From an uncultured Gammaproteobacteria bacterium (GTDB lineage Bacteria; Pseudomonadota; Gammaproteobacteria; Rariloculales; Rariloculaceae), in the NCBI GenBank assembly GCA_946887385.1, contig CAMPKU010000256.1:1-5497 (forward strand): DNA of 5,497 bases, read 5' to 3'. Under the pieces are notes generated by a model. The model was given only the letters and a program-made list of their open reading frames with translations. It did not search any database and was not told where the DNA came from. The position numbers and the translations under genes are program-made. Below, in pieces: positions 1 through 5,497 of this stretch; within the stretch, counting starts at the first letter, position 1, and each line of letters opens with the position of its first letter.

Positions 1-258
1 CTCACGGAAGACTTCTTGGCCGAAAGCGTCGTGGTTCGGCATGGGTCGAACACGTACGAGTGGGTGTACGGCGACTATCAGGACTTCAACAATCCGTTGC
101 ATCGCATCGAAGCTCTGTACGCCGGCACTATCGTCGAGCGCCGCAACGGCACCGTTGTCCGCGACATGAAGTCCACGCTCACCGAGATCGGGCAGGTGTA
201 CGTCGCCGTGCCGGTTCCGAGCAGCGTGCAGTCGGCGCGCCCGGCAAGAAGAAACTGA
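1..258 (+). CDS. C-terminal fragment of an unrecognised protein (start lies before the window)
   Basis: The frame is open from base 1 and ends at a TGA at 256-258, giving 85 residues of a protein whose beginning is outside the window. A TTG codon at 16 could be read as a start, but no Shine-Dalgarno precedes it, so I read it as internal. The visible part is rich in aromatic, charged and beta-branched residues (for example TYEWVYGDYQDFNN and a valine-rich stretch VYVAVPVP). This suggests a beta-rich soluble fold, and it ends in a short basic tail (ARPARRN). I see no membrane segment and no catalytic motif I can name, and I do not recognise the family. It lies 63 nt upstream of the exported-protein gene on the same strand, so the two may be co-transcribed, although a strong palindrome sits between them. 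I am fairly sure it is coding; the function is unknown. Confidence 0.7.
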   Translation, partial: LTEDFLAESVVVRHGSNTYEWVYGDYQDFNNPLHRIEALYAGTIVERRNGTVVRDMKSTLTEIGQVYVAVPVPSSVQSARPARRN

Positions 259-267
259 CGTCATTTG

Positions 268-297
268 CGACCGGCGCGTTCATGAACGCGCCGGTCG
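268..297. repeat. perfect 30-bp palindrome / intercistronic hairpin
   Basis: The left arm CGACCGGCGCGTTCA (268-282) is followed directly by its exact reverse complement TGAACGCGCCGGTCG (283-297). Folded as RNA, it gives a 13-bp, very GC-rich stem with a CATG loop. It begins 10 nt after the upstream stop codon and ends 10 nt before the GAGAGG ribosome binding site of the next gene. Neither side has a T-run, so it is not a textbook intrinsic terminator. It could be a terminator lacking a U-tract, an intercistronic mRNA processing or stability hairpin, or a dyad bound by a dimeric regulator. The sequence does not decide between these. Confidence 0.85.
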
Positions 298-307
298 TTC
301 GCGAAAA

Positions 308-313
308 GAGAGG
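308..313 (+). promoter_or_regulatory. Shine-Dalgarno for the exported-protein gene
   Basis: GAGAGG at 308-313 lies 8 nt before the ATG at 322, a normal spacing. It supports that ATG as the start, and the signal peptide that begins there agrees. Confidence 0.65.
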
Positions 314-321
314 TTCGACTC

Positions 322-1221
322 ATGGGGAAACAGCAAGTCACCGGGGCGCGGCTCGCAGCGGCCTTCGGCGTGCTTCTCTGCTTGGCCGTCACACCGCTGC
401 AGGCGCAGCCGCCGGGCTTTGGCGGCGGTAACCAAGCGGCCGCCAACGCGGAGGCCGCGGCAGCACCAACGCCAAGGTTGGCCAACGGCAAGCCCGATCT
501 CACGGGCTCGTGGCAGGGGGCCGGCGGCGGCCAGCGAAGCGCTCCGGGCGGTATGTTCCGGCGCTGCTCGCCGTTTCAGACCTCGAGCTGCATGGAGTGG
601 ACGAATCAGAGCACGGACTTCGCGTTCCAGGCGCCGATGCGGCTCGATCCGAATCAGCCGTTGTACAAGCCCGAGTACTGGGACAAGGTCATCGAGCTCG
701 ATCAGTGGACGAACCGTGACGATCCGGTCATGACGTGCTTGCCGCTCGGCATTCCGCGGCATGGACCGCCGTCGCGCATCTTCCACACGGACGAGGACAT
801 CACGATGTTCTACCGCGGCGGCCTCGACGGCGGCGGCGGGTACCCGGACTTCCGCATGATCCGGCTCGACGGTAGCGAGCACGATCCGGAGCGGGCGCTT
901 CAGTACACCTACATGGGCTACACGGTCGGCCGCTGGGAAGGCGACACGCTCGTGCTCGACTCCATCGGGTTCACCGACGAAACCTGGCTCGGGCGCGGCG
1001 GCAAGTTCCATTCCGATCAGATGCGCGTCATCGAGCGGTTCACGAGAACCGGCAACCTCATGCGCTACGACGTCACGGTGGAAGACCCCGTCGTATTCGT
1101 CGAGCCGTGGGTCATGAATCCGCGCACGCTGCGACTCGCAAACAACGCTGCCATCATCTCGGAGCGCGGCAGCTGCACGGACAGCGAGCTCAGCGAAGTC
1201 AGCTCGCAGATCCGGCACTAG
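322..1221 (+). CDS. Exported hypothetical protein of the 'PDL(S/T)G...GRWEGDTLV' family
   Basis: This is a 299-residue protein starting at an ATG with a good ribosome binding site. Residues 1-28 look like a Sec signal peptide: basic n-region, hydrophobic core LAAAFGVLLCLAV, and likely cleavage after LQA. Cys20 is not in a lipobox. A Gly/Ala/Gln-rich low-complexity linker (about 29-50) leads into the mature domain. The family hallmarks I recognise are PDLTGSW (58-64), a DDP...CLPLGIPRHGPP segment (134-150), GRWEGDTLVLDSIGF (203-217) followed by DETWL, HSDQMRVIERF (230-240), and a VEDP segment before a C-terminal Cys (about 285) where relatives usually have a Y.C.EN-like ending. Such proteins are numerous in environmental Acidobacteriota and some Proteobacteria, and their role is not established. 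The protein is likely periplasmic or secreted. The antisense strand also has a long open frame (280-1266), but only the plus frame has a signal peptide and family motifs. Family assignment is fairly sure; function is unknown. Confidence 0.88.
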   Translation: MGKQQVTGARLAAAFGVLLCLAVTPLQAQPPGFGGGNQAAANAEAAAAPTPRLANGKPDLTGSWQGAGGGQRSAPGGMFRRCSPFQTSSCMEWTNQSTDFAFQAPMRLDPNQPLYKPEYWDKVIELDQWTNRDDPVMTCLPLGIPRHGPPSRIFHTDEDITMFYRGGLDGGGGYPDFRMIRLDGSEHDPERALQYTYMGYTVGRWEGDTLVLDSIGFTDETWLGRGGKFHSDQMRVIERFTRTGNLMRYDVTVEDPVVFVEPWVMNPRTLRLANNAAIISERGSCTDSELSEVSSQIRH

Positions 1222-1231
1222 CTCAGTCTTG

Positions 1232-1262
1232 TTACCCGCGCAGGCGTCGCCTGCGCGGGTAA
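1232..1262 (+). terminator. GC-rich hairpin downstream of the exported-protein gene, without U-tract
   Basis: TTACCCGCGCAGGCG (1232-1246) and its exact reverse complement (1248-1262) are separated by a single T, so the arms pair over 15 bp less the few bases needed for a loop. The hairpin begins 10 nt after the TAG stop of the upstream gene, the usual place for a terminator. It is followed by AAACATAATC rather than a T-run, so it would be a U-less terminator or a 3'-end stabilising hairpin. The U-tract may be supplied by the second hairpin just downstream. Confidence 0.6.
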
Positions 1263-1271
1263 ACATAATCT

Positions 1272-1325
1272 AAGAGGGGACGGATTTATTTTCAGCGCAG
1301 GCTGAAAATAAATCCGTCCCCTTTT
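1272..1325. repeat. REP/MITE-like palindromic element with AT-rich arms; terminator-like on the plus strand
   Basis: Two perfect 22-nt arms (1275-1296 and 1301-1322) surround a 4-nt GCAG loop. Allowing one G-U pair, the RNA stem extends to 25 bp (1272-1296 with 1301-1325). The arm begins AGGGGACGGATTTATTTT, which is strikingly AT-rich in its middle compared with its GC-rich surroundings. On the plus strand the stem ends in CCCC followed by five T (1322-1326), so it could terminate transcription from the gene upstream. From memory, GGGGAC-(A/G)GATTTATTTT palindromes recur in many bacterial genomes, often near REP-associated tyrosine transposases (RAYT, Y1/IS200-like). No transposase is in this window, so a non-autonomous copy is an inference. 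No target-site duplication is evident. Confidence 0.75.
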
Positions 1326-1413
1326 TGCCGGCCCCGGTCCTCCGGGCGTGGTTTTTGCATTGCACTCCGTGGGGAAATCCCAAGAACAGTCATGCGCACG
1401 GACGCGCTATAAC

Positions 1414-1419
1414 GGAGGT
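1414..1419 (+). promoter_or_regulatory. Strong Shine-Dalgarno for the small ORF
   Basis: GGAGGT at 1414-1419 is 6 nt before the ATG at 1426. It is a near-ideal match to the anti-SD of 16S rRNA. It is the main reason to choose 1426 over the in-frame GTG at 1348, which has no comparable site. Confidence 0.55.
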
Positions 1420-1425
1420 GCGTCC

Positions 1426-1707
1426 ATGTTCAGCGTGCGTGTCCGGGACCCTTTCGGGTGCCGTGGAGTGTCTTGCGTCAAGCTGCCCGCCACGGTCGAG
1501 TTCCCAACCGATGAGCGGCTGCTCCATCGGCTCGAGCAGTCGCGGCGAGCATTACCGCCCGACAGCATGAAGCCGCTTTGGCGGGCCCGCGCGCCCGTCC
1601 AGAGGTTGCCGGTGCGGACCGAGCCGCGGGCGGTGGCGGTATTACCGCCGCTCGTTCGCATCGAAGAGCTTTACGCTCGAAGTCGAGTGGCGCTCGGTCA
1701 GCGCTGA
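1426..1707 (+). CDS. Possible small orphan protein of 93 residues, function unknown
   Basis: The reading frame runs from an ATG with an excellent Shine-Dalgarno to a TGA at 1705-1707. The predicted product is 93 residues and strongly basic, with many arginines spread along its length. It has two cysteines near the N-terminus (FGCRGVSC), a charged segment TDERLLHRLEQSRR that could form a helix, then a proline/arginine-rich middle and a short helical-looking end (IEELYARSRVAL). Third codon positions are mostly G or C, as expected for a real gene in this genome, but CGA, TTA and AGG codons also occur. No signal peptide, membrane segment or known motif is seen. It converges on ppdK with only 13 nt between the stop codons. 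Without it, 1222-1720 would be an unusually long non-coding gap. It could still be a chance open frame in GC-rich DNA. Confidence 0.5.
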   Translation: MFSVRVRDPFGCRGVSCVKLPATVEFPTDERLLHRLEQSRRALPPDSMKPLWRARAPVQRLPVRTEPRAVAVLPPLVRIEELYARSRVALGQR

Positions 1708-1720
1708 GCGCGCAGACGCT

Positions 1721-4489
1721 CTAACGGGCGGCAAGGCTCGCTCGAGCCGCAGCCAGGCGCGCGCTCGGCACGCGAAACGGTGAGCACGAGATGTAGTCGA
1801 GCCCCAAGCGCTCGCACTTGTCGATCGAGGCGGGATCGCCGCCGTGCTCGCCGCAGATGCCGAGCTCGAGCGCGGGGTTGGCCGAGCGGCCTTTGTCGAT
1901 GGCGGTTGCCATCAACGCTGCCACGGCGTCGTCGAGCGTCTGAAAAGGATTCGCCGGCAGCACCTGCTCGTCGACGTACTGCAGCAGGAAGCCGCGCTCG
2001 GCCGCGTCGCGGCAGTAGCCGAACGTCATTTGCGTGAGATCGTTGGTGCCGAAACTGAAGAAATCCGCCTCGGTCGCGATCTCGTCGGCCGTGAGCGCGC
2101 CGCGCGGCACTTCGATCATCGTACCGAACTGATACTCCACGTTCACACCGGTGCGCTGCTCCACGGAATGTGCTTCGGCTTCGAGCAGTGCGCGCGTGCG
2201 CTTGAGCTCGTTAACGTGGCCGACGAGTGGGATCATGATTTTCGCGATCGGCTGACCGCCGGCCTTCTTCACCGCAACCTGGGCGTTCAAGATCGCGCGC
2301 GTTTGCATCTTCACGAAGTCCGGCACCATGAGCCCCAGCCGGCAGCCGCGCAGGCCGAGCATCGGGTTCGGCTCGCGAAGCGCCTCGATCGCGGCGAGCA
2401 GTGCGCGGTCCTCGGCCGACGCACCGCCATGGGCGTCTGCGCGGACCACTTTTGCTAGCTGCTCCTCGAGCTTCGGCAGGAACTCGTGTAGCGGCGGATC
2501 GAGTAGCCGGATCACCACCGGCAACCCGTCCATGGCGCGAAAGATCGCTTCGAAATCTCGGCGCTGGAGCGTTTCCAGCTTCGCCATCGCCGTGTCGAAT
2601 GAGTCGATGGCCGTGCGCTCGGCATCGCTCGGCGCTTCTCCCGAGTCGCGCCGCGCTTTCGCGCGCGTGGCCTCGGCTGCCACGAGAATGGCGCTCCGCA
2701 CGATTGCGAGCCGGTCGCCCTCGCGGAACATGTGCTCGGTGCGGCACAGTCCGATGCCTTCCGCGCCGTAGCCGCGCCCTTGTGCGGCCTCCTCGGGTTT
2801 ATCGGCGTTCATCCATACCTGAAGGCGGCGCACTTCGTCGGCCCAGCCAAGGATGCGCGCGAGTGCGGGCTGGTCGTCGAAGCGCGCGGCCACGGTGGGC
2901 AGCTGGCCCACGAACACCTCGCCGCTGGTGCCGTCGATGCTGAGCCAATCGCCTTCGCGCACCACCCGTTCGCCGTCTTGGGAGCGCGCGGTCTTGGCCG
3001 CCGTATCCACGAGCAGCGAAGCACAGCCCGCAACGCAAGGCTTGCCGATCTGCCGAGCCACGACGGCCGCGTGCGAGGTGGCGCCGCCGCGCGCCGTGAG
3101 AATGGCTTCGGCCACGGCCATGCCATGAAAGTCGTCGGGCGACGTTTCGGTGCGCACGAGCACTACGCGCTCGCCGCGCGCACACCACGCGACGGCGTCG
3201 TCGGCCGCGAATACGGCGCGGCCCACGGCTGCACCGGGCGAGGCGTTCAAACCCTTGGTGAGCAGCGGCGCGGCGTCGCGCACGCCGGGCGCGAACTGAT
3301 CGCGCAGCAACTGCTCCACGTGCGCCGGCTCCACGCGAAGCAGCGCGTCGTCTTTACCGATCAAGCCCTCGTCAACCATGTCGACGGCAATCTTCACCGC
3401 AGCGGCAGCCGTGCGCTTTGCGGAGCGCGTTTGCAGCATGAACAGCCGGCCGCGCTCCACGGTGAACTCGAGATCTTGCGCGTCGCGATAATGCTGCTCG
3501 AGCTTCTGCCCGATGCGCTCGAGCTGCGCGTAGATTTCCGGCATCTCGTGGCGCAGCGCCGCGATCTTGGGCGCCGTGCGGATGCCGGCGACCACGTCCT
3601 CGCCCTGCGCGTTCGTGAGGTACTCGCCGAACAGCACCTTGTCGCCGGTGGCGGGATCGCGCGTGAAGGCAACGCCGGTTCCCGAGCTCTCGCCCATGTT
3701 GCCGAACACCATGGTGACCACGTTCACGGCCGTGCCCAGGTTGTCGGGAATGCCGTGGTAGCGCCGGTAGTCGCGAGCTCGTTGCCCGAACCAACTTCTA
3801 AAAACCGCACGCACGGCGAGATCGAGCTGCTTGTACGGATCGCTGGGAAAAGGTTGCCCCGTCTCGGCGAGAATGATGCCCTTGAGCTCGCTCACGAGCT
3901 CGCGCAGAGCGGCGGCGTCGAGCTCCACGTCGTCGCGCACGCCGGCTTGCGCCTTCTTCGCGGCCAGGGCGCGATCGAATCCCGCGCCGTCTACGCCGAG
4001 CACGATGCGCCCGAACATCTGCACGAACCGCCGATAGGCGTCCCACGCGAAGCGCTCGTCGCCGGTCAATTCAGCCAAGCCTTCGAGCGTGTCGTCGTTT
4101 AGCCCCAGGTTCAGCACCGTATCCATCATGCCGGGCATCGAAAATTTCGCGCCCGAGCGCACGCTCACGAGCAGCGGGTTCGCGGCTGAGCCGAACGTCT
4201 TGCCCGTTTCGAGCTCGACGGCGGTGAGCGCATCCACAACGCTGCCCCACAATCCCCGCGGCAGCTCTTCGCCGTTGCGAAAGTAGTCGTTGCAGGCGTC
4301 CGTGGTGATGGTGAAACCAGGCGGCACCGGCAGGCCGGCTCGGGTCATCTCCGCGAGCCCCGCGCCTTTGCCGCCGAGCAGATCGCGCAGCGATGCGTCG
4401 CCTTCGGCCCGTCCGCCGCCGAAGGCATAGATGTAGCGTTTGGGTGCGCGGAGTGCGCGCGTCGATGCCGCTTCCATGCTCACTGCCAT
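1721..4489 (-). CDS. ppdK: Pyruvate, phosphate dikinase (PPDK)
   Basis: PPDK reversibly converts ATP, phosphate and pyruvate to AMP, PPi and phosphoenolpyruvate in the cytoplasm. I start it at 4489, giving 922 residues, because a GGAGGT site lies 7 nt upstream; a GTG 10 codons earlier (4519) has no such support. The N-terminal ATP-grasp domain shows LLGGKGAGLAEM (Lys41), VSVRSGAKFSMPGMMDTVLN (Arg111), MVFGNMGESSGTGVAFTRDP, and the nucleotide-site set Asp339, Glu341, Gln353 and Arg355. The swivelling phosphohistidine domain has GGATSHAAVVAR with the catalytic His473; the preceding TS is the site that the PPDK regulatory kinase/phosphatase modifies in relatives. The C-terminal PEP/pyruvate barrel has CRTEHMF (Arg583), RLLDPPLHEF (Arg661), RGCRLG, Glu793, FGTNDLTQMTFG (Asn816, Asp817) and GICGEHGGDP with the proton-donor Cys879, ending SCSPFRVPSARLAAA. 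All key residues are intact. It is longer than the roughly 874-residue clostridial enzyme, partly through an extra charged segment near residues 605-636. It lies downstream of zwf on the same strand. Confidence 0.98.
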   Translation of the reverse strand: MAVSMEAASTRALRAPKRYIYAFGGGRAEGDASLRDLLGGKGAGLAEMTRAGLPVPPGFTITTDACNDYFRNGEELPRGLWGSVVDALTAVELETGKTFGSAANPLLVSVRSGAKFSMPGMMDTVLNLGLNDDTLEGLAELTGDERFAWDAYRRFVQMFGRIVLGVDGAGFDRALAAKKAQAGVRDDVELDAAALRELVSELKGIILAETGQPFPSDPYKQLDLAVRAVFRSWFGQRARDYRRYHGIPDNLGTAVNVVTMVFGNMGESSGTGVAFTRDPATGDKVLFGEYLTNAQGEDVVAGIRTAPKIAALRHEMPEIYAQLERIGQKLEQHYRDAQDLEFTVERGRLFMLQTRSAKRTAAAAVKIAVDMVDEGLIGKDDALLRVEPAHVEQLLRDQFAPGVRDAAPLLTKGLNASPGAAVGRAVFAADDAVAWCARGERVVLVRTETSPDDFHGMAVAEAILTARGGATSHAAVVARQIGKPCVAGCASLLVDTAAKTARSQDGERVVREGDWLSIDGTSGEVFVGQLPTVAARFDDQPALARILGWADEVRRLQVWMNADKPEEAAQGRGYGAEGIGLCRTEHMFREGDRLAIVRSAILVAAEATRAKARRDSGEAPSDAERTAIDSFDTAMAKLETLQRRDFEAIFRAMDGLPVVIRLLDPPLHEFLPKLEEQLAKVVRADAHGGASAEDRALLAAIEALREPNPMLGLRGCRLGLMVPDFVKMQTRAILNAQVAVKKAGGQPIAKIMIPLVGHVNELKRTRALLEAEAHSVEQRTGVNVEYQFGTMIEVPRGALTADEIATEADFFSFGTNDLTQMTFGYCRDAAERGFLLQYVDEQVLPANPFQTLDDAVAALMATAIDKGRSANPALELGICGEHGGDPASIDKCERLGLDYISCSPFRVPSARLAAARASLAAR

Positions 4490-4618
4490 GACGCAAACCT
4501 CCGCTGCGCGAGCACGCACCCGCGATCTAGGCGGAGCAAGAATCGTGCCGAACCGTGAGGTTCGTCGCAGGTCGGCGACGGCTATGGCGACAACGCGCGG
4601 CGGCGGCTCAGCTGCGCT
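4490..4618 (-). other. zwf-ppdK intergenic region (129 nt)
   Basis: Apart from the ppdK ribosome binding site, the region holds only a short hairpin: GAACC at 4550-4554 pairs with GGTTC at 4559-4563 around GTGA. No T-run follows it on either strand. I see no convincing -35/-10 pair on the minus strand. The absence of a terminator allows read-through from zwf into ppdK, but a ppdK promoter of an unfamiliar sigma type cannot be excluded. Confidence 0.5.
4497..4502 (-). promoter_or_regulatory. Shine-Dalgarno that fixes the ppdK start
   Basis: On the minus strand the sequence reads GGAGGT, then 7 nt, then the ATG at 4489. This strong site favours the 922-residue form over the GTG start at 4519 or the second in-frame ATG four codons later (4477). 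Confidence 0.8.
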
Positions 4619-5497
4619 TCAATCCGGTGCGATCCGCCGCCACACGTCCCGCGAGTGTGCGATCAGCGCGTCCGCGGCCGCCGGACCCTCGCTGCCCGGC
4701 TCGTAGACGTGCGGCGCGCCGCGTTCGCCGAGCAGCGGATCCACGATCCGCCACGCCTCGAGCACACCCGCCGCGCCGGCGAACAGCGATGTGTCGGCCT
4801 GCAGCGCCGCGCCGATCAGCCGCTCGTACGCGCCCACTTCGTCCGCGCCGGTGCTGCACACCAAGAGCTCCACCTCGCGCCCGCGCATCTCGATGCCGGG
4901 ACGCTTGGCGTGTGCGCCGAGGGCGATGGCTACCTGATCCGGTCCGAGGCGAAAGCGCACGTAGTTGGGCGGATCTTCGCGCGCGAATACGCGCTGCGGC
5001 GGGCGTTTGAGCACGGCCACGACCTCGGTTGCCGTGGCGTTGAGGCACTTGCCGGCCCGGATATAGAAGGGCACGCCGGCCCAACGCCAGGAGTCGATGT
5101 GCAGCCGTAGCGCTGCGTAGGTTTCGACGTTCGAGTCTTTCGCCACGCCGTCTTCGTCGCGGTAACCGCGGTACTGGCCGCGGATCAAGTCGTCGGGCGA
5201 CGCCGTGCGCGTGGCCTTGAAGACTTTCGTCTTCTCGTCGCGCAGCGAGTCCGGATCGTCGGTTGCGGGCGGCTCGATCGCCAGATGGGCCACCACTTGC
5301 AGCAGGTGATTTTGCACGACGTCGCGAATCGCGCCCACCTCTTCGTAGAAGCTGCCGCGCGTGCCCACGCCGAAGGTTTCGGCCATCGTGACTTGCACGT
5401 GATCGACGTAGTTACGGTTCCAGATCGGTTCCAAGAACGAATTCGCGAAACGAAAATAGAGAAGATTTTGCACCGATTCTTTGCCGAGATAGTGATC
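4619..5497 (-). CDS. zwf: Glucose-6-phosphate 1-dehydrogenase, C-terminal part (N-terminus beyond the window)
   Basis: This enzyme oxidises glucose-6-phosphate to 6-phosphogluconolactone with NAD(P)+, the first step of the oxidative pentose phosphate and Entner-Doudoroff routes. The frame is open to the right edge, so 292 residues are visible and the NAD(P)-binding Rossmann part is missing. The first visible codons read [13 protein letters not shown], the end of the signature RIDHYLGK. Counting without gaps from that Asp as 177 in the Leuconostoc numbering puts the His of DVVQNHLLQ exactly at 240, the catalytic base; His178 and Lys182 are also present. Further family segments are [80 protein letters not shown] and the C-terminal [19 protein letters not shown] with [14 protein letters not shown] at 5473 is an internal Val codon, not a start. 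It ends with TGA, 129 nt upstream of ppdK on the same strand. With the usual missing N-terminus of about 176 residues, the full length would be near 468, normal for the family. Confidence 0.97.
   Translation of the reverse strand, partial: DHYLGKESVQNLLYFRFANSFLEPIWNRNYVDHVQVTMAETFGVGTRGSFYEEVGAIRDVVQNHLLQVVAHLAIEPPATDDPDSLRDEKTKVFKATRTASPDDLIRGQYRGYRDEDGVAKDSNVETYAALRLHIDSWRWAGVPFYIRAGKCLNATATEVVAVLKRPPQRVFAREDPPNYVRFRLGPDQVAIALGAHAKRPGIEMRGREVELLVCSTGADEVGAYERLIGAALQADTSLFAGAAGVLEAWRIVDPLLGERGAPHVYEPGSEGPAAADALIAHSRDVWRRIAPD

Noticed and set aside
280..1266. Minus-strand open frame of 328 codons antisense to the exported-protein gene, longer than the gene itself
   Set aside because: Long antisense frames are expected opposite GC-rich genes. 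The product is Arg/Ala/Val/Asp-rich with no motif or ribosome binding site, while the plus frame has a signal peptide, a Shine-Dalgarno and family motifs.
1408..1413. TATAAC resembling a -10 box upstream of the small ORF
   Set aside because: It directly abuts the GGAGGT site, so a transcript started from it would lack the Shine-Dalgarno. No -35 box is at a suitable distance.
1635..1649. Small palindrome GGCGGTA-T-TACCGCC, with ATTACCGCC repeated near 1550
   Set aside because: Short, inside a likely coding frame, and explained by repeated Leu-Pro-Pro codons and high GC; not strong enough to call a site.
1407..1661. Minus-strand 84-codon frame opposite the small ORF
   Set aside because: No Shine-Dalgarno, and a low-complexity Ser/Arg/Gly-rich product. 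The plus frame in the same place has a much better start.
1691..1709. TCAGCGCTGA palindrome at the end of the small ORF as a convergent terminator
   Set aside because: The dyad is only 10 bp with no room for a loop and no T-run on either strand.
2732..4102. Plus-strand open frame of 456 codons inside ppdK
   Set aside because: It is entirely antisense to an unmistakable PPDK with all catalytic residues. Its His/Arg/Ala-rich composition is typical of a shadow frame.
4550..4563. Hairpin GAACC/GGTTC between zwf and ppdK as a terminator
   Set aside because: The stem is only 5 bp and has no U-tract, too weak to be called a terminator.

Overview
The window is GC-rich bacterial chromosome with ordinary gene packing. 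It holds two well-identified central-carbon enzymes on the minus strand (glucose-6-phosphate dehydrogenase, cut by the right edge, then pyruvate phosphate dikinase). On the plus strand it holds the tail of an unrecognised protein, an exported protein of a large uncharacterised family, and a possible small orphan gene. The exported 'PDLTG...GRWEGDTLV' protein belongs to a family I associate mainly with soil and environmental Acidobacteriota and some Gammaproteobacteria such as Steroidobacter relatives. With the high GC, this suggests a free-living environmental heterotroph from one of those groups. The phylum cannot be fixed from this sequence alone.

Layout: 1-258 (+) is the C-terminal part of an unknown protein. 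268-297 is a perfect 30-bp palindrome in the short intercistronic gap. 322-1221 (+) is the exported hypothetical protein, with its own Shine-Dalgarno. 1232-1325 holds two consecutive strong hairpins: first a GC-rich one, then a 54-nt REP/MITE-like palindrome with unusually AT-rich arms that ends in a T-run. 1426-1707 (+) is a possible 93-codon gene with a very good ribosome binding site, converging on ppdK. 1721-4489 (-) is pyruvate phosphate dikinase, and 4619-5497 (-) is the C-terminal two thirds of glucose-6-phosphate dehydrogenase.

The two minus-strand genes are co-directional, 129 nt apart, with no convincing terminator between them, so they may be co-transcribed in the order zwf then ppdK. 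G6PDH feeds glucose-6-phosphate into the oxidative pentose phosphate pathway and makes NADPH. PPDK interconverts pyruvate and PEP, acting either gluconeogenically or in PPi-linked glycolysis. Both sit at control points of hexose metabolism. The plus-strand genes have no visible functional link to them. I found no defence system, CRISPR array, tRNA or rRNA, or transposase. The most unusual content is the set of palindromes flanking the exported-protein gene, the AT-rich repeat element, the orphan small ORF, and a likely inserted segment in PPDK.
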